Assembly: GCF_000701265.1 (NCBI RefSeq)
Contig: NZ_KL370759.1
Location: 779,631 to 843,630 of the forward strand
Length of the DNA stretch: 64,000 nt
Source of the DNA: Legionella wadsworthii DSM 21896 = ATCC 33877
GTDB taxonomy: Bacteria; Pseudomonadota; Gammaproteobacteria; Legionellales; Legionellaceae
Reading direction: 5' to 3'
Position numbers and translations under genes: made by a program. Of this stretch, positions 39,748 through 47,002 are shown piece by piece; position 1 is the stretch's first letter, and each line of letters starts with the position of its first letter. Under the pieces are notes generated by a model that made no database searches, was not told the origin of the DNA, and was given only the letters and a program-made list of their open reading frames with translations.

Positions 39748-40368
39748 ATGAGTCAGTTTTTTGCATTACATCCTGATAACCCGCAAGCTCGTTTATTGAG
39801 AAAAGCAGTCAAAATTATCGAGGATGGAGGGTTGATTGTATATCCTACCGACTCCGGTTACGCGCTGGGCTGCGGCTTGGGAAACAAAGCAGCGCTTGAG
39901 CGAATTAGAAGATTACGGCAATTGGGTAAGAATCATAATATGACATTAGTATGCCGTGATTTGTCTGAGCTGGGTACCTATGCACGGGTGTCAAATCCCA
40001 TATTTCGATTATTAAAGGCTTTCACGCCTGGTTCTTATACTTTTATTCTTAATGCAACCCAGGAAGTTCCTCGTCTTATGTTGCATCCAAAAAGGAAAAC
40101 ACTGGGATTGCGTGTTCCTGACAATACAATTACCCTTGCATTATTAGAATGTCTCGAAGCACCATTAATGAGTTCAACATTAATTTTACCCGGTGCAAAA
40201 GCCCCATTAAGTGAGCCAGAAGCTATTCGTGATCTTCTTGGAAATCAAATTGATTTAGTCATTGATGGAGGACATTGTGGTCAAGAACCTACCACTGTGA
40301 TTGATTTAACTGGTGATTATCCAGTGATAATAAGGGAGGGTAAAGGTGATCCCGAACCCTTTAGATAA
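39748..40368 (+). CDS. yciO: YciO, Sua5/YrdC-family protein
   Basis: A 206-residue YrdC-domain protein. The start at 39748 (MSQFFALHPDNPQ) has GGGGAC 5 bases before it. Core motifs are YPTDSGYALGCGL, the nucleotide/tRNA-binding KNHNMTLVCRDLSE and LGLRVPDN. TsaC/YrdC makes threonylcarbamoyl-AMP for the tRNA t6A modification; YciO is a paralogue with weak or uncertain activity. The full YrdC-like KRxx surface differs (TPGSYTFIL), consistent with YciO rather than TsaC. Confidence 0.9.
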   Translation: MSQFFALHPDNPQARLLRKAVKIIEDGGLIVYPTDSGYALGCGLGNKAALERIRRLRQLGKNHNMTLVCRDLSELGTYARVSNPIFRLLKAFTPGSYTFILNATQEVPRLMLHPKRKTLGLRVPDNTITLALLECLEAPLMSSTLILPGAKAPLSEPEAIRDLLGNQIDLVIDGGHCGQEPTTVIDLTGDYPVIIREGKGDPEPFR

Positions 40369-40447
40369 TAGACCTTTTGAAATGCTGTAGCGGAAAAAAT
40401 TTACTCATCCTAATGAAGGTTGGCTGGATGAATGGCGTGTTTATTTT

Positions 40448-40491
40448 AGAAGAGCATGCCGTATGCTATTATTCTTCTCTACTGTTTTTTT
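40448..40491 (+). terminator. Possible terminator between yciO and trpS
   Basis: AGAAGAGCAT (40448-40457) pairs with ATGC and TCTTCT (40463-40466 and 40473-40478) across a bulge, followed by T7 at 40485-40491. Confidence 0.45.
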
Positions 40492-40529
40492 AAGATGTCT
40501 CGTTAATTACTATTTAGAAGAGGGTATTG

Positions 40530-41744
40530 ATGTCAGCATTATTTAGTTCCAATAAACGAGTTGTTTCTGGAATGCGGGTCAGTGGCAGATTACATTTAGG
40601 CCATTACCATGGTGTAATAAAAAATTGGATTAAATTACAACATCAATATGATTGCTTCTTTTTTGCTGCTGATTGGCATGGCTTAACCACACAGTACGAA
40701 GAAACCGATTTCATAGAAAGACACCTCTGGGATATGATCGTGGACTGGCTTGCTTGTGGTGTTAATCCAGGGCTGTCAAGGATATTTATTCAATCCTGGG
40801 TTCCTGAACATGCAGAGTTGCATTTATTATTATCTATGATAACTCCTTTAGGATGGTTAGAGCGTGTACCTAGTTTTAAAGATCAGCAAGAAAAATTAAA
40901 GGAAAAAGATTTATCAACTTATGGATTTTTAGGTTACCCCTTATTACAAAGTGCGGATGTTTTAATTTACCATGCGGATTATGTACCTGTCGGTGAAGAT
41001 CAAGTCTCCCATATTGAATTAACCAGAGAGATTGCCCGTCGATTTAATCATATATATGGAAAAGAACCGAATTTTGAGGAGCTGGCGGCCGAAGCAATTA
41101 AAAAAATGGGAAAAAAGAACAGTAAATACTATATCGATTTACGACGGCAATTCCAGGAACTTGGGAATCATGAAGCCATTAAAACAGCGCAAGCTCTTTT
41201 AGAAGACCAATCAAATTTATCTATTGGTGATAAAGAACGTTTATTAGGTTATTTAGAAGGAAGTGGTAAAATTATTTTACCTGAGCCTCATCCCTTACTT
41301 ACTGAGACAGCAAAGATGCCAGGTTTGGATGGTCAAAAAATGTCAAAGTCTTACCACAACACCATCATGCTCAGAGAGCCTCCCGAACAGGTTGAAAAAA
41401 AGGTAATGACCATGCCCACAGACCCTGCCCGAGTCAAACGAACTGATCCGGGAGAGCCTGAAAAATGTCCCGTTTGGCAATTCCATAAAATTTACTCGAA
41501 CGATGAGGTTAAGGATTGGGTTCAAAAAGGATGCCGCTCTGCTGGAATAGGCTGTATAGAATGCAAAAGACCAGTTGTTGATGCCATCAATGAGGAATTA
41601 AAACCCATTCAAGAATCAATTGTCGAATATGAATCGGATATGAGTTTAGTAAAACGAATTGTTTCTGAAGGAAGTGAGTCAGCACGAGAAGTAGCTTGTA
41701 AGAATTTGAGTACAGTCCGGGAAGTTATGGGACTTGACTATTAA
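40530..41744 (+). CDS. trpS: Tryptophanyl-tRNA synthetase, iron-sulfur-type
   Basis: A 404-residue class I synthetase charging tRNA-Trp. The start at 40530 follows GAAGAGGG. The HIGH-like motif is SGRLHLGHYHG, the KMSKS loop is KMSKSYHN, and VGEDQVSHIELTREIARRFN is the Trp/adenylate region. Compared with E. coli (334 residues) it has an extra helical insertion and a cysteine set C313-x21-C335-x6-C342-x2-C345 in the anticodon domain. This resembles the 4Fe-4S motif described in Thermotoga TrpRS. The gene leads a cluster with scpA, scpB and rluB, an order seen in related gammaproteobacteria. Confidence 0.95.
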   Translation: MSALFSSNKRVVSGMRVSGRLHLGHYHGVIKNWIKLQHQYDCFFFAADWHGLTTQYEETDFIERHLWDMIVDWLACGVNPGLSRIFIQSWVPEHAELHLLLSMITPLGWLERVPSFKDQQEKLKEKDLSTYGFLGYPLLQSADVLIYHADYVPVGEDQVSHIELTREIARRFNHIYGKEPNFEELAAEAIKKMGKKNSKYYIDLRRQFQELGNHEAIKTAQALLEDQSNLSIGDKERLLGYLEGSGKIILPEPHPLLTETAKMPGLDGQKMSKSYHNTIMLREPPEQVEKKVMTMPTDPARVKRTDPGEPEKCPVWQFHKIYSNDEVKDWVQKGCRSAGIGCIECKRPVVDAINEELKPIQESIVEYESDMSLVKRIVSEGSESAREVACKNLSTVREVMGLDY

Positions 41745-41897
41745 TGCAAAAAATTTGTATGACATTTTTCAATGTAAAAAACTGGATAATTAAATGGTTT
41801 ACCCAGGTCATGCTTTCATGTCTGAATGATAATTCTCTATTTAGCTTATTTCTTAATAGTAAATTGAGGGATAACCGTGTAAGAATAGGTTATTAAT

Positions 41898-42692
41898 ATG
41901 GATATTGAGGTATCAAAAAAACTTGAGGTTAAAGCAGTCGTAGAGGGAAGGGAAATAACGGAGCTTCCAGATGATTTATTCATTCCACCTGATGCACTGG
42001 AAGTACTACTCGATTCATTTAGCGGCCCTCTTGACTTACTTTTATATCTTATAAAAAAACAAAATATTGATATATTAGATATTCCCATAGTAACCATTAC
42101 CAAACAATATTTACATTACATTCAACTCATGGAATTAAAGCGACTAGAGTTGGCAGCGGATTATTTACTTATGGCCGCAATGCTTGCGGAAATAAAATCC
42201 CGTTTGTTATTGCCAACACTACCTTCTAGTGAAGAGAATGAGGAAGAAGACCCTCGCATGAGCTTAGTACGAAAACTCCAAGCTTATGAGCAAATAAAAA
42301 TAGCAGCAGAATTGATTGATGCACTGCCCAGACAAGAACGCGATCATTTTACCATTCATATAGTGCCTACTGAAATGGAACGAATCATAGTTCATCCTGA
42401 AGTAAGTTTGGAAGATTTAATTGAAACAATGAAAACCATCTTGCAAAGAGAAGAGCAGACGAGCCATCATAAAGTGTCGAGGGAAACTCTATCGGTTCGG
42501 GAGCGTATGAGTCACATTTTATTACAACTCCAGGATCATAAATCATTAGGATTTCAGCAGTTATTTTCTATTCAAGAAGGACGTTTAGGACTGATCGTTT
42601 CCTTGTTGGCTATTTTAGAATTGGCAAGACAATCGCTTATTATCATTACTCAGAATGATGCATTTTCTCCAATCTATCTACAGGCAGCATAA
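41898..42692 (+). CDS. scpA: Segregation and condensation protein A
   Basis: A 264-residue kleisin of the SMC-ScpAB condensin. The N-terminal helical domain contains the signature FSGPLDLLLYLIKKQNIDILDIPI, followed by LELAADYLLMAAMLAEIKSRLLLP and a linker region. The C-terminal winged helix (QEGRLGLIVSLLAILELARQSLI) binds the SMC head. The first 40 residues form a Legionella-type leader ahead of the kleisin core. It precedes scpB by two bases. Confidence 0.95.
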   Translation: MDIEVSKKLEVKAVVEGREITELPDDLFIPPDALEVLLDSFSGPLDLLLYLIKKQNIDILDIPIVTITKQYLHYIQLMELKRLELAADYLLMAAMLAEIKSRLLLPTLPSSEENEEEDPRMSLVRKLQAYEQIKIAAELIDALPRQERDHFTIHIVPTEMERIIVHPEVSLEDLIETMKTILQREEQTSHHKVSRETLSVRERMSHILLQLQDHKSLGFQQLFSIQEGRLGLIVSLLAILELARQSLIIITQNDAFSPIYLQAA

Positions 42693-42694
42693 TA

Positions 42695-43261
42695 ATGGAT
42701 GAAAAAGAATTAAAGAATATTATTGAAGTATTACTGCTAAGCTCAAACGTGCCCTTATCTTTAGATAAGTTATTAGAAGTTTTTGACGAATGGCAAAAGC
42801 CTTCCAAAGAGCACCTCAGTGTCCTTATTAATGAATTAAGAGAAGAATATGCAGCTCGATCTTTTGAGTTGACCCAAGTTGCAACAGGTTACATCATACA
42901 AACAAAAAAAGAATACAGCCACTGGGTTGCCCGTATGCAAATAGAAAAGCCTACCAAATATTCTCGGGCTTTACTTGAAACTTTAGCTATTATTGCTTAT
43001 AAGCAACCAGTTACACGAGCAGATATTGAAGAGTTACGGGGTGTGGCTGTAAATAGCCAAATAATGAAAACATTATTGGAAAGAGAATGGATACGTATCT
43101 CGGGGTATAAGAATGTACCTGGAAAACCCGCAGTATATACAACAACAAGAGAATTTTTAAATTATTTTAATTTAAAATACTTGAACGAACTTCCAACTTT
43201 ACCTGAAGTCGTGGAAGCTTTAACAATACATAACCCTAGTGAAGAGTATATTACCGAATGA
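42695..43261 (+). CDS. scpB: Segregation and condensation protein B
   Basis: A 188-residue kite protein dimerising on ScpA. Two winged helices are visible: the first begins LKNIIEVLLLSSNVPLSLDKLLEV; the second contains LLETLAIIAYKQPVTRADIEELRGVAVNSQIMKTLLER. It functions in chromosome condensation and segregation. Its stop overlaps the rluB start by four bases. Confidence 0.95.
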   Translation: MDEKELKNIIEVLLLSSNVPLSLDKLLEVFDEWQKPSKEHLSVLINELREEYAARSFELTQVATGYIIQTKKEYSHWVARMQIEKPTKYSRALLETLAIIAYKQPVTRADIEELRGVAVNSQIMKTLLEREWIRISGYKNVPGKPAVYTTTREFLNYFNLKYLNELPTLPEVVEALTIHNPSEEYITE

Positions 43262-43995
43262 GCAGCGAGAGGTTACAAAAAATATTAAGTCAAGCAGGCC
43301 TTGGTTCCCGTCGAGAAATGGAACGTTGGATTGAAAATGGTTGGGTTCAAGTCAATGGAAAACCTGCAAAAATTGGTGATTCAGCAAGTTCTGAAGACAA
43401 AATCACGGTCAAAGGAAAATTAATCAATAATCCGTTAAAAGTTCGGCAAAATATACGTATTTTGCTTTATCACAAACCTGTGGGTGAAATTTCGAGTCGT
43501 CATGATCCCAAATTTGAAAAAACAGTTTTTGATCATCTTCCTCATCTGCGGCAAGGTCGGTGGGTTCAAGTCGGTCGTTTGGATTTGAATACCTCTGGTT
43601 TGCTCATATTTACCAATAACGGAGATTTAGCGAATCAGCTAATGCATCCTAAATATGGATTAGAAAGAGAATACGCGGTTAGAGTACATGGTCAAATCAG
43701 TGCTGAAGCATTGAATAATTTGCAAAAAGGGGTTGAGTTGGATGATGGCATTGCCCGGTTTATGCGTATGGAATTTCGTGGAGGCGAGGGAACAAATTCC
43801 TGGTATCATGTGACCTTAAATGAAGGACGAAATCGAGAAGTACGACGTTTATGGGAATCACAAGGTGTTGAGGTAAGTCGTTTGATACGCATTCGCTATG
43901 GTATGTTAACTATGCCTAGATTTTTATCCCGTGGACAATGTTATGAATTAACGCCCAAAGAGGTTACTGAGTTTTTAGCTTCTTTGCCTAAGTAA
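43258..43995 (+). CDS. rluB: 23S rRNA pseudouridine-2605 synthase
   Basis: A 245-residue RsuA/RluB/E/F-family synthase. An N-terminal S4 RNA-binding domain (ERLQKILSQAGLGSRREMERWI) is followed by the catalytic domain with Asp in VGRLDLNTSGLLIFTNNG and motif NEGRNREVRRLWESQGVEVSRLIRIRYG in two parts. It is shorter than E. coli RluB by lacking the basic tail. Translationally coupled to scpB. Confidence 0.94.
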   Translation: MSSERLQKILSQAGLGSRREMERWIENGWVQVNGKPAKIGDSASSEDKITVKGKLINNPLKVRQNIRILLYHKPVGEISSRHDPKFEKTVFDHLPHLRQGRWVQVGRLDLNTSGLLIFTNNGDLANQLMHPKYGLEREYAVRVHGQISAEALNNLQKGVELDDGIARFMRMEFRGGEGTNSWYHVTLNEGRNREVRRLWESQGVEVSRLIRIRYGMLTMPRFLSRGQCYELTPKEVTEFLASLPK

Positions 43996-44102
43996 TACAA
44001 TGTAATTCTTACGATTTTTTTGGTGCAACAGCTATGAATCTAGGGTCATTTATTATAGGTTTAAAACTCCAATTCTTTTGCTTTTGCACCTAGACTACCA
44101 CT
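43996..44102. other. rluB / L,D-transpeptidase convergent gap
   Basis: A 107-base gap with a long-range dyad (GGTGCAA at 44022-44028 with TTGCACC at 44084-44090, extended by TCTAGG / CCTAGA). It could fold into a large hairpin ending both transcripts, but no clear T-tract is present. Confidence 0.3.
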
Positions 44103-44810
44103 TTATGCCGTATATTGGTGGTTTTTAAAAGGTTTTAGGGATTCGGAGATTTGTTGATATAACTCCGGAAGCCACCTGGGTTGAGCAAAGGTGGATGTGG
44201 ATGGTTTATCCTTACGTAAATCATTTGGTGCAATGATAACCTGAATGTGACTCAAGCCAACACGGCGGGCTAATATAAAGAGCTGGTCTATAGCCAAATC
44301 TCCTACCGCGAGGCAACCTACAGACAAGTTTTTTCCATGTATAAAAATGTTGTTACCTAAATTTTTCCTTCCATCCTGATAACCTTTTTGTTTGTCAAAA
44401 TTGTTTGGATAATTTATCATCATTGATAAATGCATGCTGCTAAATGGATTGAAGTTAACCAGCCTGTAAACTCCTTCGGGAATTTGTCTGTCATTTTCAC
44501 GCAGTTTTGGACCTAATTGGCCGCTAAATCCAGTTAAAGGATAGTCATGAATATGCTTCCATGTGTCTTCTGCATTTTTGGCCCATAGCTCAACTGTTCT
44601 TTCTGATTTAAATGCGAGCAAAGCAATATCACTTGGAGGGTAATTCACTCCCGCTTTTGTGAAATAAGATTTGAGCTGGGGTTCTACTCGTAAACCATAA
44701 CGTTTGACGGCCTTGTCTACCGCATTATCCCAATCGACTTTTGGCGCCATAGCATAATTATTGAAACTCCAAATCATAAGGATAAAAGCGAATAACCTTT
44801 TCATATACAT
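44103..44810 (-). CDS. YafK-type L,D-transpeptidase family protein, exported
   Basis: A 235-residue secreted protein. The start at 44810 gives a signal peptide MYMKRLFAFILMIWSFNNYAMA; longer frames would bury it. The YkuD catalytic motif is clear as IFIHGKNLSVGCLAVGD, with His, Ser-x-Gly-Cys and the catalytic Cys. The surrounding architecture (RQIPEGVYRLVNFNPFSS, INYPNNFDKQ) matches YafK/DpaA-like proteins. E. coli DpaA removes Braun lipoprotein from peptidoglycan rather than cross-linking it, so the exact reaction here is open. It shares strand with lssZ, 139 bases upstream. Confidence 0.85.
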   Translation of the reverse strand: MYMKRLFAFILMIWSFNNYAMAPKVDWDNAVDKAVKRYGLRVEPQLKSYFTKAGVNYPPSDIALLAFKSERTVELWAKNAEDTWKHIHDYPLTGFSGQLGPKLRENDRQIPEGVYRLVNFNPFSSMHLSMMINYPNNFDKQKGYQDGRKNLGNNIFIHGKNLSVGCLAVGDLAIDQLFILARRVGLSHIQVIIAPNDLRKDKPSTSTFAQPRWLPELYQQISESLKPFKNHQYTA

Positions 44811-44949
44811 TCTAAGTTGATGAATTAAATGAATATTATCAAATAATAATCCAAAGAACAATTTAACCTCCATTAACCAGATCAGCCCTGAACCGTAGCT
44901 CTTAGAGCAGTAATCTTTATAATCCGTAGGAAGGAACTTATCAAGAGTG

Positions 44950-45588
44950 TTAGCTTTTATTTTTGTATTTTAATAGCAGCTGTTTTTTTATAGGTAATGG
45001 TAACTGTGTTGCTACAAAATCAGGGCTCGTTGCTAATTGACCTATAGAGGGAAATAAACCATAGTGATTGGGGCATAGATAACCTACCAAGCCCTTTGTG
45101 TTTATTTTATAAAATACATACTTATTCTCACAATAATCGGGCTTATCAAAGAGGGCCACTTGCATAATAGGGGTTCCCTCCATTTTATCCGCTACAAAGT
45201 AAGCATTAATCCAAAGATTGCTTATAAAAATAAAAACACCGACTATCAAGAAAGCAATAATCAAAGCATACGTATATTTGAATGTAGGACCATAATGACT
45301 TAGATGAAAAATAATACTGATAACCGCCATGAGTAGGACAGCTAAATTAAACGAATATATTCCTGCATGGAAATAATTGAAATAGGTTCCGAAAATTTGA
45401 TTTCCAGAAAATTGAAAGTGAATAATTAAAGCGATAAGACTCAGCCAAAGAGATGAAATGATGTAGGAAACTGCATTTCTTTTAAGTCCGATAATTAAGA
45501 GTATTAAAGCGAAGAATGGAAAAAAGGTTAAAATTATTTTTCCCAGCATATTCATTGAGCATACTCTCAAATCCATCAATTCCTTCAT
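44950..45588 (-). CDS. lssZ: LssZ-like inner-membrane protein
   Basis: A 212-residue protein with four predicted helices (from about ILTFFPFFALILLIIGL to YALIIAFLIVGVFIFIS) and a soluble C-terminal tail with Cys in YCENKY and YLCPNH. I assign it to the LssZ type mainly because an LssY-type gene lies 1.4 kb away and lssY-lssZ are neighbours in the L. pneumophila lss locus as I recall it; no motif gives a function. Start is uncertain: ATG at 45576 has AAGGA 4 bases upstream, and ATG at 45555 is also possible. Confidence 0.6.
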   Translation of the reverse strand: MKELMDLRVCSMNMLGKIILTFFPFFALILLIIGLKRNAVSYIISSLWLSLIALIIHFQFSGNQIFGTYFNYFHAGIYSFNLAVLLMAVISIIFHLSHYGPTFKYTYALIIAFLIVGVFIFISNLWINAYFVADKMEGTPIMQVALFDKPDYCENKYVFYKINTKGLVGYLCPNHYGLFPSIGQLATSPDFVATQLPLPIKKQLLLKYKNKS

Positions 45589-45782
45589 TTATATCAGCAT
45601 TTTCTGTTTTTGCCTAGGACAATATATCAAATAAAAGAAGAACGGTTCTCTCATCTTTATGGGTAACTTTTCCAGCATAATTTTATCTTCATAATTATCT
45701 GCTAATATAAACCTTATAGTGAGCACTAAATGTACATAGAGATTTAAAATTATAATTATTTAGGTTTTTTATTTAGATTGAG

Positions 45783-46928
45783 ATGATTATGCTGGCGAAA
45801 AGAGAAGAATTATATAATCAAATAGGAAAGGCACTAAATCCAGAGGATAATTTAACAATAAAAGATCGTATGAATCTTTTATTTTCTGCGCTCTATGAGT
45901 TAGATGAAACGACCAGGAACAAAGGGGATGAAGCATATACAAAAGATTTGTATGAATCAGTTATAGATGAAGTAAAAAATGCAACTGATTTAGCGATGAA
46001 AGATCCTGACAATGCTGAAAAAAGGGAAAAGGATATTGAATCAAAAGAAAGGGTAAAAGCCGTACGAAAAAAAGAAAATGAAATTACAGCCAACCTTATA
46101 GATATGATTAAGAAAACAGCAAATTCAAACAATGAAGCCATTAATGCTGTAAGAAGTGTATTGACTGCGGTGATGAGAAATCCTGAATACTATGGGTTTA
46201 GTTCGAAAATGAGACCTGTTCTCAACAAGCTCTACCAGGATATATCTATTATTCCAAAACATGCTATACCTGGTGAGGAGGAAAGGACAAAAAAATATTT
46301 GGAGGAATATTTAAATATAAAAATGAATTCTTCCAGAGCAATGTTTACTTCTGAAATATCTTATTATTTTACTTTAAAGCTGAATAGAATCTTTAATAAA
46401 TTTGAAGAGACAGTGGAAAAAAATGTACTAATTCTATTCTCGCAAAGACAAGGAATGACACAAGATGATATTCCTAATCATCTAATTGCTGAAAACTCTA
46501 AAGCCAGTCTAAGTGACTATTTAAATTGTTCTAACCGGTTATTAGAAAACAGACCAGAACTTCAAGAGCAATATAATGCTCTGAAATATGAGGAAAGGCT
46601 TAAGCAAGCACCGAAGACTTTACAAGAAATTAAATTATACATAGAAACAACTCCTTGGGAATTAGGAAAATGGGGAAGTAAATCAAAAATCACCGTAGAA
46701 GGAAAAGAGAAGGCAGTTCCCAACCATATTAATCAAATCTATGAAAAAATATTATTTGCCCAAAAAAATCCAAATGAAGCTCTGAATACATTAAAAGAAA
46801 TACATGAGATTTCTCAAAAAGCGCTTAAGGACAAACCTGTTTTATTTAGTAGCTTTAGAGAGCGGTTTAGATCCACCACAAGGGCTTATGAAGAAATTGA
46901 GCAGAAAAGCCGTGGTATGAAATTATGA
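45783..46928 (+). CDS. Hypothetical helical protein, candidate Dot/Icm effector
   Basis: I do not recognise this 381-residue protein. It is soluble, highly charged and almost entirely helical, with a long Lys/Glu-rich coiled-coil-like stretch at about residues 50-120 (DIESKERVKAVRKKENEITA). The C-terminus YEEIEQKSRGMKL carries an E-block-like acidic cluster followed by a basic end, a known feature of Dot/Icm signals. It is noticeably A/T-rich and lies on the plus strand between lssZ and lssY on the minus strand, so it looks inserted. An ATG two codons in has a better-placed GAG. No enzymatic motif is seen. Confidence 0.75.
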   Translation: MIMLAKREELYNQIGKALNPEDNLTIKDRMNLLFSALYELDETTRNKGDEAYTKDLYESVIDEVKNATDLAMKDPDNAEKREKDIESKERVKAVRKKENEITANLIDMIKKTANSNNEAINAVRSVLTAVMRNPEYYGFSSKMRPVLNKLYQDISIIPKHAIPGEEERTKKYLEEYLNIKMNSSRAMFTSEISYYFTLKLNRIFNKFEETVEKNVLILFSQRQGMTQDDIPNHLIAENSKASLSDYLNCSNRLLENRPELQEQYNALKYEERLKQAPKTLQEIKLYIETTPWELGKWGSKSKITVEGKEKAVPNHINQIYEKILFAQKNPNEALNTLKEIHEISQKALKDKPVLFSSFRERFRSTTRAYEEIEQKSRGMKL

Positions 46929-47002
46929 TTTTAGAACATGGTTTGAGTTTATTTAAATAAAATTATAAAAGCTGCCTATCAGTCCACATAAAATGAAACA
47001 CT

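Noticed and set aside
40430..40530. T-box or trp-type leader in front of trpS
   Set aside because: T-box elements belong mainly to Gram-positive bacteria, and no T-box core is seen; the hairpin fits a terminator better.
41759..41896. A 45-codon ORF directly before scpA, with two Trp codons, in the trpS-scpA gap
   Set aside because: No ribosome-binding site, low-complexity A/T-rich sequence and no attenuator-like pairing; most likely a chance ORF.
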